54,172 nucleotides of DNA from JAYYZW01 sp036339995 (GCA_036339995.1 JAYYZW010000102.1:1-54172); one strand, 5' to 3'; shown: positions 44,323 to 53,745, counted from the stretch's first letter. Notes: generated from the letters alone by a model not told the origin. Made by a program: numbers and translations.

Positions 44323-45314
44323 AAGGCCCAGGCGTCGAAACGCGGCGATCGGCGTGGGTGATTTCGGCTGTCGCGAGCGCCGCCCTGTTGGGCCTGGTGT
44401 TGTTTTTCGCGGATGTCGACACGGCGTTCATGCTCGTCCGCCAGATCCCATGGCCGCTGCTCGTAGCGGGTGTTGCCGTTTTGTTGTTGGAAGGCGTCTG
44501 CTCGGCGCTGCGCATCAAACTGATGACGCGCGGACCGGCGTCCATGCGCGACGCCTTCATCGTCACCGCCTGGTGGGTTTTCGGTCTCGCGATTCTACCG
44601 GCGCGCCTGGGTGAACTCGCGGGCATGCACATGCTTAAGCGGCGCCTCGGCCATTCTTTCGGCGAAGCGTTGAATAACCTTTCGGTACAGCGCTTGTTCG
44701 ACGTCGCGATTCTATTCGCGGTCGGCGCCATGGTGGTCGCAGCGCAGACCCGGTTTATCGATCGCTCGGTGGTCGTGGTCCTGAGCGGAGGCCTGGCCTG
44801 CGTCGTACTCTTTGCTCTCGTGAATCTGGCGGCGGCCTTCGCCGCAATCGCCGGTGTCTTGCTGCCCTTGCGACACCGTCGTGGCCTGCGCCCCGTTCTG
44901 CGGACTCTGCTACAGGCCCGGCGGGCCGCACGCACTCTGCTCACGCGCAAGCGGCTCGCTGCGCTTGCCGGGGTGTCGGTCGCCAAGTGGGTCTTCAATC
45001 TCGGCGGTCTTGGGCTCGTAATACTCGCATTCGTGCCGGCGCTCGCTGCTTTGCAGGGCGTCTCCGTCGCCGTTATCTACAATCTGTCCGCGGTCATTCC
45101 GCTGCAGACGGTGGGTGGGATCGGGATCGGTGAAGTCTCTCTGGCCGGCGGGCTCGCGTGGTACGGATACGACGCGGCGACCGCGGCCTCGGCGGCGATC
45201 CTGCTCCGCGGTGTTCTGATCGGCGCGCCGGTCCTGTTCTGGCTCATCGTCGTCGCCGCTGCTCTACTCGCTGGCAGTGGCCGGCGCTCTGCCGGGGCAT
45301 CGACGGTCAAATGA
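44319..45314 (+). CDS. Lysylphosphatidylglycerol synthase TM-region family (flippase-like) protein
   Basis: A 331-residue protein with about eight membrane helices of the LPG_synthase_TM / UPF0104 family. It shows the family segments LLLEGVCSALRIKLM, ILPARLGELAGMHMLKRRLG and IPLQTVGGIGIGEVSLAGGL. Proteins of this family move lipids or lipid-linked sugars and are common next to GT2 genes. The start ATG at 44319 overlaps the preceding stop; the longer frame to 44142 is inside the preceding gene. Confidence 0.8.
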   Translation: MKGPGVETRRSAWVISAVASAALLGLVLFFADVDTAFMLVRQIPWPLLVAGVAVLLLEGVCSALRIKLMTRGPASMRDAFIVTAWWVFGLAILPARLGELAGMHMLKRRLGHSFGEALNNLSVQRLFDVAILFAVGAMVVAAQTRFIDRSVVVVLSGGLACVVLFALVNLAAAFAAIAGVLLPLRHRRGLRPVLRTLLQARRAARTLLTRKRLAALAGVSVAKWVFNLGGLGLVILAFVPALAALQGVSVAVIYNLSAVIPLQTVGGIGIGEVSLAGGLAWYGYDAATAASAAILLRGVLIGAPVLFWLIVVAAALLAGSGRRSAGASTVK

Positions 45315-45373
45315 GCGAAAACGAAACATATAGTGCGAAGGACCCGATCGTTCGTGCTTTGGGGTCGGGCTGT

Positions 45374-46396
45374 TCAGACGACGAGCCTCGATGCCAACGG
45401 CGACAACCCGTCGACAACGAAGCGCGGCAGCCGTTTCCAGGTGTTGCTAAATACGCGAAAGCGAAGGCTTGCCGGGTCCATGGTCGGATGCGCGCGCCCT
45501 CTCACGAGATAGGTCTGATAGAACAAGGGCTGCCGTTCCATGCCCCAGTTTTTCTTGAAGTCAAACGATCCCGTGCCGCGGATACTGCGGCCGAAGTCGG
45601 CCATGTCGAAGCCCAGGGCAAGCCCGCGTTTAACGGCCGACCAAAACATAAAAGTGTAGGCGTAGCTCGAGTACGCCTCGCTGATTGCGCCGGCGTAGTA
45701 GGGGAGGATCCGGTTCTTGAAATGAAAGCACAGCATCGCGCACAGGGGCCGGCCTTGATTTTCGACGAACACGACTTCCGCGCGATCACCGAATATCGCG
45801 ATCAAGGATTGAATATATTTCTTCGGATAGGCGGGCGTGCCCATGCGATGCATGCTGTCCGCGTATAAGCTGTAAAAAGGCTCGATCTCTCGTGTCGTGC
45901 CGGCGGTCAGGCCAAGGGCCAAGGCCTTGCGCACATCGGCCCGCTGTTTTTGCGGGATGGCCTTGAAGTTCGCGTCTTCCGTGTCGAGGATTGGCCGCGT
46001 AAAGGAGAAGAATTGCTCATGCGCTTGCCAGCCATCCAGGTGGCGGTGGGTATTACGCAGTTCCAGATAATCGACCCCGAGCACTTTCGCCCGCGCCATC
46101 GCGGCCTCTTCGAGAAACGTGGCTGCCTCGGGTTGGAACGCTGCGGCCCCGCCGACGACGCACAAAGGTGTGGACATCAAGGTGGTCCCGAGCGGTCCCC
46201 GTTTGACGATGAACAGCGGCAGGACACCGATGATCCCGGTCGCATCTTCGACAGCGAGATATTGACTTTCGAATCGGAAATTCTGCCGGATGACCGGCTC
46301 CCATTCCGCCAGATGAAAAAAACTCCCGTCCGGCGTCGCGCCGGCCGCGGCGTTCCAGGCATCCGTACCGATGTCCTCCAGGCGCCGAATCTTCAT
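45374..46396 (-). CDS. FemAB/GNAT-related protein, PEP-CTERM-associated type
   Basis: A 340-residue protein of the FemAB-like acyltransferase group, with a double GNAT fold. Recognisable parts are DGSFFHLAEWEPVIRQNF, IIGVLPLFIVK, YYAGAISEAYSSYAYTFMFW and FDMADFGRSIRGTGSFDFKK. The group found in exosortase/PEP-CTERM and exopolysaccharide loci has this layout. It could add an amino acid or acyl group to a surface polymer. It is convergent with the flippase-like gene. No exosortase is in the window. Confidence 0.8.
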   Translation of the reverse strand: MKIRRLEDIGTDAWNAAAGATPDGSFFHLAEWEPVIRQNFRFESQYLAVEDATGIIGVLPLFIVKRGPLGTTLMSTPLCVVGGAAAFQPEAATFLEEAAMARAKVLGVDYLELRNTHRHLDGWQAHEQFFSFTRPILDTEDANFKAIPQKQRADVRKALALGLTAGTTREIEPFYSLYADSMHRMGTPAYPKKYIQSLIAIFGDRAEVVFVENQGRPLCAMLCFHFKNRILPYYAGAISEAYSSYAYTFMFWSAVKRGLALGFDMADFGRSIRGTGSFDFKKNWGMERQPLFYQTYLVRGRAHPTMDPASLRFRVFSNTWKRLPRFVVDGLSPLASRLVV

Positions 46397-46545
46397 GATT
46401 TATTCAGCACCGCCGCGAATTCCCGCCTCGGATCGCCGTTCGCATGAAAGACGTCCTTTGGCTGGTAGATTATGAGCAAACCGAGTTTGGCCGCCGATAT
46501 CATTGTGGCCGCGTAGGGGCGTGATTGATATTCTGAGCAGCGCCG

Positions 46546-47262
46546 ATGGTGAAAAGCATGCGAGGTGACAAGAGGACCGACCGCCTGTACGCCGGCATAC
46601 GCGGGCGCTTCGGCGAGCGCAGTCCCCTGGCCAACGGGTATCGTACGCGCGCGTACTTCTTGCGCGAGCAATCCGTACTGCACGAATTGCTGAACCCGGA
46701 TGCCGCCACCGTGTTGGACGTCGGTTGCGGCTCGGGCCTCATGTTGCGACCCCTGGTAGACGGGCCGCGCTTCATATTCGGCATCGATTTCAACGCCGAT
46801 GCGTGCCGAGCGGCACTTACCAACGGTTTTCCCATCGTTCGCGGCGACGCGTTGGCCCTGCCGTTCAAAGATGCGAGTATCGATGAACTCACGAGTTGTC
46901 AGTTCTTCAATCAGCAGCGCGCGGAGGCTTTGAAGGTCTTCTCGCTCGAGGCCGCGCGTGTGCTTAGACCGGGCGGGCGCGCCGTGCTGGTGTGGCGCAA
47001 CGGCGCTGCACTCATACATCGTCTCGCACACGCTTGCCTGTGCGTTATCGATCGACTTCGCGGGCTGCCGGAGTTTCCTCAATTCGTGCACAGCATCGAG
47101 GACCTGCGCAGCTATCTGACCGAGGCCGGACTTGAAATTGAGCACGCGGAAGTCACTTTCCCGGCTCTCGGCTGGCGCTCGAAAGACATTGCAAGCCTCG
47201 CGGCCGGGATCATAGGAGCCTCCTGCATCGTGATCGCGCGGAAACCGGTCCGAGCCGCATAA
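46546..47262 (+). CDS. Class I SAM-dependent methyltransferase
   Basis: A 238-residue methyltransferase with the SAM motif TVLDVGCGSGLMLRPL, the acidic residue in FGIDFNADAC, and ALPFKDASIDELTS as motif IV. The N-terminus, YAGIRGRFGERSPLANGYRTR, suggests a sugar- or lipid-modifying enzyme. It stands divergent from the FemAB gene and is convergent, 4 bases away, with the deacetylase gene. Start at 46546 or 46558 is uncertain. Confidence 0.85.
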   Translation: MVKSMRGDKRTDRLYAGIRGRFGERSPLANGYRTRAYFLREQSVLHELLNPDAATVLDVGCGSGLMLRPLVDGPRFIFGIDFNADACRAALTNGFPIVRGDALALPFKDASIDELTSCQFFNQQRAEALKVFSLEAARVLRPGGRAVLVWRNGAALIHRLAHACLCVIDRLRGLPEFPQFVHSIEDLRSYLTEAGLEIEHAEVTFPALGWRSKDIASLAAGIIGASCIVIARKPVRAA

Positions 47263-47266
47263 TCCG

Positions 47267-48097
47267 TTACGCGAAACCGTGCTCGGATCGATAAAGCGGC
47301 GCATTACGGAATTCTCCGGCTGAGATTCGGTCGGCGAAGGGCGCCAGGATCTCAGCCCCGGCCGCAAGCCGGTCGAGCTTGGTCAACGTACCCTTGCGGT
47401 TGCGCCACAACAAGAGGCTCATCAGCAGGCTCGTTCCCGGGAAGCGATAGTAAGACTCGGTGGCGTCGACATCGTACGGATGGATGTAGCTCCACAAAGT
47501 CTGACCATCGCCGCCGCCGCACGCGCGCACGACAGCGCTCGGCAGGTAGCGTAGGTAGATGCCGCCGAGAAACGGAATTTCCGCACCGGCGATACGGGCC
47601 AGCGGAACGGGGATTTCGAGCACACCCTGCGGCCAGCGGAATACGCGGCGCGGCGCGTGCTCGTAACCGTACAGCGGGTGACGCGCCGGTAGCACGCTAG
47701 AGGAATATTCGATGCCTGCTTCCGCGAGCAGCGGCAGCACCCAGGTCGTGGCCGGCGTCAGCGAGAAAACCGGCGCCCGATAACCCGTGACCCGCCGGCC
47801 GCTCGCATCTTCGAGCGCCTTTTTGGCCGCGGTGAGCCGCTCTGCGTACCGGTCCCGATCTTCGGCGATGAGCGGCGTATGCCGAAAGGAATGCAGCGCC
47901 AACTCATGGCCCGCGGCACTGGCCTGTGCGATCAATTCCCGCTCCGCATCGACCAGCTCGCCGACGATAAAAATCGTCGTACGGATCGCGTGCTCTTCGA
48001 AGAAATCGAGGATCCGGCGCGCATTGTCGCGATAGCGAAGCTCGGCGCTGCCGACGCCGCGATGATTCTCCAGGTCTAATGTGAAGGTGAGTTCCAT
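47267..48097 (-). CDS. Polysaccharide deacetylase (NodB-like, PEP-CTERM/EPS type)
   Basis: A 276-residue NodB-homology protein. It has the catalytic aspartate strand TFTLDLENHRG, the metal motif LALHSFRHTPLI (H-x3-H), YRAPVFSLTPAT, and the late PYDVDATESYYR histidine region (SYIHPYDVD). The DLEN form is that of the DUF3473-type deacetylases of exopolysaccharide and PEP-CTERM loci. It would remove acetyl groups from a surface glycan. The ATG at 48097 fits the family start; it lies 20 bases after the monooxygenase gene. Confidence 0.87.
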   Translation of the reverse strand: MELTFTLDLENHRGVGSAELRYRDNARRILDFFEEHAIRTTIFIVGELVDAERELIAQASAAGHELALHSFRHTPLIAEDRDRYAERLTAAKKALEDASGRRVTGYRAPVFSLTPATTWVLPLLAEAGIEYSSSVLPARHPLYGYEHAPRRVFRWPQGVLEIPVPLARIAGAEIPFLGGIYLRYLPSAVVRACGGGDGQTLWSYIHPYDVDATESYYRFPGTSLLMSLLLWRNRKGTLTKLDRLAAGAEILAPFADRISAGEFRNAPLYRSEHGFA

Positions 48098-48117
48098 TTC
48101 GGCGGCGAGCCCTGGTC

Positions 48118-49263
48118 TCAGGCGCGCGAATACTTGGCTTTGAAATGATTTTCGAAATAGGCCGTCGGCAGCAGCCACATCGCGGCGTCACGCAAGGCCT
48201 GGCGCCAGATGCTGCACGGTACATACCAGCGGGCCATGCGCCGGGTGCGATCCTGAACGTCAAAAACCGTCGTCTGAAGATCCTGCTGATAGGCGTGGAA
48301 AGCTTTTCCCGTCGGCAGCGCAACGAGCCGTTCGGCCAGCGCGCAAGCGCCAGTGAAAGCCATCGTCGCGCCCTGTCCCGATATGAGTGTCATGCAGTGA
48401 GCGGCGTCGCCGACCAACACCGACTGGCCGCAATGCCACTGATTCATGCGTATCTGGACGAGCGGATCCATGTAGAACACCCCATCGCCTGGACAATGTT
48501 CGAGTACCTGCCGCGTGAAGGATCGCGTGTCGGCGTAGGCGTCAATTAGCACCTGCCGCCGCTCGGCCGCGGGTGGCGCTTCGCTGAGCGCCGTGCGCCA
48601 CACGAAAACGGTAGCGAGGGCCCCTGCAGGAGTCGTGAACACCACCATGTAGCGGTCACGTTCCATGTGGGTCTCGAACTTGTGTTCGAGATCGAAAATA
48701 TTCGGCAATCCGTAGGCAGCCGAGCATAGTCCGAGAAAGCGCATGCGCACGTCGCTCTCGTTGAACGCGAGTCGGCGTACTGCAGAATGCAATCCGTCAG
48801 CGCCGATCACGGCCTCATATTCCTCCTTACTGCCGTCGGAGAAGCTGACCTCGGCACGATGCTCGCCGTGATCGATCCCGCTCACGCTGGTGTCGAACCG
48901 AAACTCCGCGAGGTCCTTCGCCTTGTCATAAAGGATATCCTGAAGGTCATCCCGCATGATCTGGATGACGTTGACCCCGTCGAACAAGCGTGCGTAATCG
49001 AATTCAAGCAGCGCCGCGCCGCCCGCACGGTGATAGCTCGAGGCCATTACGCCGGCGCTTCGTTGCTCGAGTTCCGGTAATAGCTCGAGTGCATCGGCGT
49101 AGCGGTAGGAGCGGTGTGACAGGGAAATGATGTAGCCGTCAGCGCGCACGTCAGCCGCCTGCTCGACGATGACGGGCTTGAACCCTTTACGCCCGAGCCA
49201 GATGGCGGCGGTGAGTCCGGCGACACCGGCACCGGAAATGAGCACGCGCGAGGATTTGTCCAT
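48118..49263 (-). CDS. FAD-dependent monooxygenase (PHBH/UbiH-like)
   Basis: A 381-residue flavoprotein of the p-hydroxybenzoate hydroxylase family. The FAD site is VLISGAGVAGLTAAIWLGRKG, the DG motif is VIGADGLHSAVRRL, and the GD motif is VLVGDAAHCMTLISGQGATMA. The C-terminus (WYVPCSIWRQALRDAAMWLLP) may contact the membrane. It could hydroxylate an aromatic or reduce a prenyl chain. Its place between a deacetylase and a methyltransferase is unusual for ubiquinone genes and suggests a role in a secondary metabolite or lipid. Confidence 0.84.
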   Translation of the reverse strand: MDKSSRVLISGAGVAGLTAAIWLGRKGFKPVIVEQAADVRADGYIISLSHRSYRYADALELLPELEQRSAGVMASSYHRAGGAALLEFDYARLFDGVNVIQIMRDDLQDILYDKAKDLAEFRFDTSVSGIDHGEHRAEVSFSDGSKEEYEAVIGADGLHSAVRRLAFNESDVRMRFLGLCSAAYGLPNIFDLEHKFETHMERDRYMVVFTTPAGALATVFVWRTALSEAPPAAERRQVLIDAYADTRSFTRQVLEHCPGDGVFYMDPLVQIRMNQWHCGQSVLVGDAAHCMTLISGQGATMAFTGACALAERLVALPTGKAFHAYQQDLQTTVFDVQDRTRRMARWYVPCSIWRQALRDAAMWLLPTAYFENHFKAKYSRA

Positions 49264-49266
49264 CGA

Positions 49267-50109
49267 TCAAAGACGCCGGTAGATGCGTACCATGATATCC
49301 GATGGCAGCAGCTTGAGGATTGGCACCGCGCTGAGCGCCGCTACGTAAGTCAGCATATCACCACCAAGCTTGCGGTTTGCACCGGCGCGGATCCGCGTCC
49401 ACAAGCGCCGCACGGAAATGCTTGGCAAGGTAAAGGCGCGTATGCGTTCGAAACCGCGTCCCTCAACCAGTCTGTCGAGATCGGTGGGCGCGTAATAGAA
49501 AAGATGCGGGCTTTCGAAGTCTTTCTGCCACATCCGTTCCAGCGGCCGGGTCATGCCCGAGCGCGCGAGGATCTCGCTCGTGCGGTAAACGGGTCCTGCG
49601 CGCGACGGCAGGTTCAACAGCAGCAGTCCGCCCGTCACCAGTTGCGTGCGAACCGCTGCCAGCGCTTCGAGCGGCGATGGCAGGTGCTCGAAAACGTCAT
49701 TAAAGGTAATGACGTCCTCGGGCGTGGTTCCCGTGGCAGCGGGAAACACGCCGGTGATCACGTCGAGCCCGGCCGCGCGCCCGCGCGCGGCGAGGCGGGC
49801 GTCCGACTCGACGCCGGAGACGGTAAAACCCGGATCTAGCGCGGCCTCGAGAAACCAGCCGGGCCCGCACCCGACATCGAGCAGGCGCTTCGATTCGGGC
49901 ACGGTTAGCCGGGCGAGCTCGGCCAGCAGGCGTCGTGCCGCATTCCGCCTCAGCGGCGCCATCGCGATTTCGGCTGCGTCATCCCAGCCATGCGCCGAGG
50001 CCCCCTCTAGGTCGGTCGAACGCAGACCGCAGCCACTGCAGCGCCGGAGCCAGGACATAAGATAAGTTTCCGGCACCGACCCGCAGACGGGGCAGGCCGT
50101 CAGCGCCAT
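49267..50109 (-). CDS. SAM-dependent methyltransferase with N-terminal zinc knuckle
   Basis: A protein of about 280 residues. The N-terminus has two cysteine pairs (ACPVCGS and RRCSGCGLR) as in the zinc-knuckle group of sugar or lipid methyltransferases. The SAM fold has RLLDVGCGPGWFLEAAL and ITFNDVFEHLPSPLEAL. I start it at ATG 50109, with GAGAAG 10 bases upstream; the longer frame would overlap the luciferase-like gene. It ends 4 bases before the monooxygenase gene. Confidence 0.84.
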   Translation of the reverse strand: MALTACPVCGSVPETYLMSWLRRCSGCGLRSTDLEGASAHGWDDAAEIAMAPLRRNAARRLLAELARLTVPESKRLLDVGCGPGWFLEAALDPGFTVSGVESDARLAARGRAAGLDVITGVFPAATGTTPEDVITFNDVFEHLPSPLEALAAVRTQLVTGGLLLLNLPSRAGPVYRTSEILARSGMTRPLERMWQKDFESPHLFYYAPTDLDRLVEGRGFERIRAFTLPSISVRRLWTRIRAGANRKLGGDMLTYVAALSAVPILKLLPSDIMVRIYRRL

Positions 50110-50146
50110 GCCATACATGCTTCTCGCGGTCCGCGCTTGGCGGGGA

Positions 50147-51178
50147 TCAGTTGAAGTGAGGTATGACTTCGCGCGCAAAGAGTTCGACCGAGCGCATCGC
50201 ATCGCTGCCGCGGACGCCGGGCATGTGCATCCAGCACACAACCTCGGTCGGCTGGACGGCGTCGCGATAAAGCTCCAGTTGCTCGATGGCGAACTCGGGG
50301 TCGCCGATGATATAGCGGTTCTTGAAGTTGTCGAATCCGACCTGGTCCTTGTTGGTGATCACCGAGCCGTCGGCTGCCCGCAGCACCCGGTCACCTGCGG
50401 CCGAAGCCGCGCCATAGAGTTCCGTGAAGAGATAATTGAGCGCGGGCGCCGCGATCTCTTCGGCCTTGGCGTGCGATTCGGCGATGAATACCGAGCGGAT
50501 GATGGGGCGCTCCGGGATCGTCCAGCCTTCCGCGGCCGCGGCTTCCTCGTAGGGCTTGAAATGGTCGATCAATTCTTCGGGACCGTGCCGCGGCGACATG
50601 ATCTGAACCGCGTGCCGTTTAGCCGCGCGCCTGAGCGAAGACTTGGCGGAAACGCCGTACCAGATCGGCGGATGCGGTGACTGCGCCGGTTTCGGCGTCA
50701 GTTGCGTCTCGGGCACCTTGTAATAACGGCCGTCGAAGGAAAAGGTTTCCTCGGTCCAGGCACGGGTCATGAGGTCGAGGGCTTCCTCGAAGCGTCCGAC
50801 GCGCTCCTCGCGAGGTACGCCGTGCGCCTCGAATTCCCTCGCGACGTAACCGGGCGCCACGCCGAAGATGAAGCGGCCGCCTGACAGATTGTCCAGGACG
50901 GCAACATCTTCGGCGAGTTTGAGCGGCGCATACATGGGCACGAGCAGAACGCCTGTGCCTACTCGCATGTGCTTGGTCACTGCCGCCGCGCCTGCGCAGG
51001 CGATCAAAGGTCCCGGGCACAATCCATCTTTCTGCGCGTGATGCGACACCTGGAAGCAGGATTCGTATCCCAGGTCCTCGGCGCGCGGCAGACAGCTGAG
51101 CATGTCATCGTACGGCTCCCGCCATGAAAGTCCGCTCGCCGGTGGGACTTGTTGAGAGAACAGCAATCCGAATTTCAT
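50147..51178 (-). CDS. LLM-class (luciferase-like) flavin-dependent oxidoreductase
   Basis: A 343-residue TIM-barrel flavoprotein of the bacterial luciferase group. It shows FGLLFSQQVPPASG, GTGVLLVPMYAPLKLAEDVAVLDNLSGGRF, split by the usual LAEDVAVLD helix, and PPIWYGVSAKSS. Such enzymes use FMN or F420 for monooxygenation or dehydrogenation. No flavin reductase is adjacent. It lies 38 bases before the methyltransferase gene. Confidence 0.87.
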   Translation of the reverse strand: MKFGLLFSQQVPPASGLSWREPYDDMLSCLPRAEDLGYESCFQVSHHAQKDGLCPGPLIACAGAAAVTKHMRVGTGVLLVPMYAPLKLAEDVAVLDNLSGGRFIFGVAPGYVAREFEAHGVPREERVGRFEEALDLMTRAWTEETFSFDGRYYKVPETQLTPKPAQSPHPPIWYGVSAKSSLRRAAKRHAVQIMSPRHGPEELIDHFKPYEEAAAAEGWTIPERPIIRSVFIAESHAKAEEIAAPALNYLFTELYGAASAAGDRVLRAADGSVITNKDQVGFDNFKNRYIIGDPEFAIEQLELYRDAVQPTEVVCWMHMPGVRGSDAMRSVELFAREVIPHFN

Positions 51179-51207
51179 GTTGTTACCGCCTGATTGTTGC
51201 GTGCGGC

Positions 51208-51972
51208 TCAGGCCATGACCGGGCTGATGTCGCAGCCGATTTGCGCGAGCATGTCGCGCACCGAATCACCGACCGCCGTCGCGTTCGGACCGTCGCCGTG
51301 AATGCAGATGCTCTCGGCATCGAGTTCGATGAGCGAACCGTCGTTGGCTTCGACCTTGCCCGTTTCGACAAAGCGCTTAACCTGCGCGGCGGCGAATTCG
51401 GTGTCGGTTTCATGCTTTGAGCGTTGCAGAATGAGCGAGCCGTCGGGCGCGTAGATGAGGTCCGGATAGATCTCGCCGACGACGCGTATGCCCTTTTTCT
51501 TCGCCGCCGACGGCAAGCCGGCATCGGTCGGCGCCGGCCAGTACAGTATGGGCGTATCGGAGATCTCCGCGATCGCGTCGGCGACCGCGTCCGCCAGCGC
51601 CCCGTCCGTGCGCAGGATGGAATAAAAGGCGCCGTGCGGCTTGATGTGGTGCAGGCGCATGCCGTGGACTCTGAGCGCGGCCTGCAACGCGCCCGTTTGA
51701 TAAACGACATAGGCGTGCGCATCTTCAGGCGTGATGTTCATGGCGCGCCGGCCAAAGCCGAGGAGGTCGGGAAGTCCCGGATGAGAGCCGACCTCGACCT
51801 TATGTTTCTTGGCGAGTTTGACCGTTTCCAGCATCGTCAAAGGATCGCTCGCATGGAATCCGCAGGCGACGTTGGCGGTCGTGATCCGCGGCATCATGCC
51901 TTCGTCATTGCCCATGTTCCAGTTGCCGAAGCTCTCGCCCATATCGCAATTGATATCCATCGAACTCTTCAT
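51208..51972 (-). CDS. pxpA: LamB/YcsF family protein (5-oxoprolinase subunit A-like)
   Basis: A 254-residue protein of the LamB/YcsF family. It has the start SSMDINCDMGESFGNW, ANVACGFHASDPLTM, VGSHPGLPDLLGFGRRAM and HHIKPHGAFY. PxpA works with PxpB and PxpC in ATP-driven opening of 5-oxoproline. Neither PxpB nor PxpC is in the window, and the DMGESFGNW stretch differs from the common DLGEGFG. GGGAGAAG precedes the ATG at 51972. It may act on another lactam or with an unlinked partner. Confidence 0.85.
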   Translation of the reverse strand: MKSSMDINCDMGESFGNWNMGNDEGMMPRITTANVACGFHASDPLTMLETVKLAKKHKVEVGSHPGLPDLLGFGRRAMNITPEDAHAYVVYQTGALQAALRVHGMRLHHIKPHGAFYSILRTDGALADAVADAIAEISDTPILYWPAPTDAGLPSAAKKKGIRVVGEIYPDLIYAPDGSLILQRSKHETDTEFAAAQVKRFVETGKVEANDGSLIELDAESICIHGDGPNATAVGDSVRDMLAQIGCDISPVMA

Positions 51973-52001
51973 TGTCTTCTCCCGGCTGAGCTGGCTGCCA
52001 A

Positions 52002-53588
52002 TCAGTGTAGCGCCGGAGCATGGCCGTCGCCAGACGCCCGCGGGTTCCGTCGCTCGGCAATGCGGCCGAGCATCGCCGCCGGCCGCGCGTGCGCCACTGG
52101 ATTCGCGTACGAGGCGACGATTTCGAGGTGCGGTTCGAGGCGCCGGTAGGGGTAATACGGAACCGGAAAGGACGGGCTCGCGCTTTGCATCAAGAAGAGG
52201 TAGTTGCACGGCCCCTCCCGCACCTGTTCCAGCAAGGCTTGCGGTGACAAGCTGGACGGCGGCGGACCGCGGGAACTGCGGCCCGAGTACAGCGCGACGA
52301 TCGACGGTTTGATCGACAGCATGCATTCATCGGTCGGGACACGGTCGTGATCGCGGATATCGGCAAGGGCCTCGGTGATGCCGCGCTGGTAGCCGATGTT
52401 CACGATGGACGTTCCCGGGTCCGCATAAAACCAGGCGACACTGCGGGTGTAAGGTGCAAAACCGGCGTCGTCCGGCACATCGGCGAGGCGGCTCCCCGCC
52501 AGCAGCGCAAACGGCAGTTCGGTCGCGAGCAACAAAACCGTATAAAGGATCGCCGCGTAGGCGGGGCGGTATGCAGGCATCCAGCCCTGCATGAGAAAGG
52601 TCCCCGCGAGTAGACCGTGCACGAACAGCAAGGGCAGAATGGGGTAGAGCAGCCGTTCGTATTCCGCGGGATAGGGCCAGACGACGAGCAGCAGGAGGTA
52701 TGCGAGCGCGTACAAGCCGTCGAGCGCGCCGGCCCGTATCCGAACCAGCGTACCGCAACCACAGATCAAGGCGATAGCGGCCGGGCCGTAAGTCGAGAAT
52801 CCAGCCTGTTCGGGTTCGCCAAAGCAGTAGAGCCACTTGATCCACAGATAATTCAGATTATCCGACAGCCGTAGAGCGATGCCGCTCTGGCCGTACATTT
52901 CCGCCATCGAGTTCAGATACTGCGAACTGCCGCCGTGGAGTGAACTCCACAAGACGACCGGCAGGCCGACGATAGCCGCACACGCAGGCAGGCCGCGCGA
53001 ACGCGTAATAGCAAGCCACGCAAGAAAAGTTACGGCCAGGGTCAGACCGAAAGTGCGTGTGAGAAATGCGCCAGCCACGCAGGCCGCCGCGAGGTAGAGC
53101 GTTCGGCGATCGCCTTTATGCTGCGCTAGGCAAAGCGCTGTGTACGTGAGAAGCAGGTAAAGGTGTTCGCTGTGGATCTGTAAGGCCTCGATCAAGGTGA
53201 TACGGGTTCCGGCAAACAGGACGACGAGGGTCAGCGCGACCCGCCAATTCACGCCGACACCAATGGCGAAACGATAGATGGCGATAAAGGCCAGTACGAT
53301 GAATCCCGCGCTTACGATGTGGGCGACGATCAACGATTCGCCGCCCCCAAGCGCCGCGAGTACGATCGGATAAAGCGGTGGATAGATGCTAGTCGAGGCG
53401 AAATACCCCGCGGGTGCGATAGCCGCCCCCCAGGGCGACCAGTAATTCGCCGTCAACCAGTAAACCGCGTTGTCGCCGCCAAAGTCCGCCAGTACGGTGC
53501 TCCAGCTCCAGAACGCATAGAAGCAGGCAAGCGCGACGAAACTCGCCGCAATGATGGCGCCTCTTAGAAAATTTGGTTTGGTGTTCAT
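52002..53588 (-). CDS. Polytopic membrane protein, paralogue of the 11984-13594 protein
   Basis: A 528-residue protein with about eleven membrane segments. After the first helix it has DFGGDNAVYWLTANYWSPWG, then SIYPPLYPIVLAALGGG and QIHSEHLYLLLTYTAL; the C-terminal soluble part ends PVPYYPYRRLEPHLEIV. It is likely a GT39/ArnT-type transferase. The start ATG at 53588 is adjacent to the divergent tRNA promoter. It is 29 bases before the PxpA-like gene. Confidence 0.65.
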   Translation of the reverse strand: MNTKPNFLRGAIIAASFVALACFYAFWSWSTVLADFGGDNAVYWLTANYWSPWGAAIAPAGYFASTSIYPPLYPIVLAALGGGESLIVAHIVSAGFIVLAFIAIYRFAIGVGVNWRVALTLVVLFAGTRITLIEALQIHSEHLYLLLTYTALCLAQHKGDRRTLYLAAACVAGAFLTRTFGLTLAVTFLAWLAITRSRGLPACAAIVGLPVVLWSSLHGGSSQYLNSMAEMYGQSGIALRLSDNLNYLWIKWLYCFGEPEQAGFSTYGPAAIALICGCGTLVRIRAGALDGLYALAYLLLLVVWPYPAEYERLLYPILPLLFVHGLLAGTFLMQGWMPAYRPAYAAILYTVLLLATELPFALLAGSRLADVPDDAGFAPYTRSVAWFYADPGTSIVNIGYQRGITEALADIRDHDRVPTDECMLSIKPSIVALYSGRSSRGPPPSSLSPQALLEQVREGPCNYLFLMQSASPSFPVPYYPYRRLEPHLEIVASYANPVAHARPAAMLGRIAERRNPRASGDGHAPALH

Positions 53589-53682
53589 CTGGCGCAGAGT
53601 ACGCATCCGAGATCGCGCGGCAGCGCGGACCAAGATAGCATCCGCGCGAAAAACGCCGTATGCGGCAGCGTTTCCAGCCGAT

Positions 53683-53711
53683 TTGACAGCGTGGATCGGG
53701 CCTCTGATAAT
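53683..53711 (+). promoter_or_regulatory. Sigma-70 promoter of tRNA-Arg(ACG)
   Basis: TTGACA (53683-53688) and GATAAT (53706-53711) are separated by 17 bases, giving a start near 53718, about 28 bases before the tRNA. Confidence 0.8.
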
Positions 53712-53745
53712 CTCGGCCCTCGCGTCGATCTGCGCGAGCACGACA

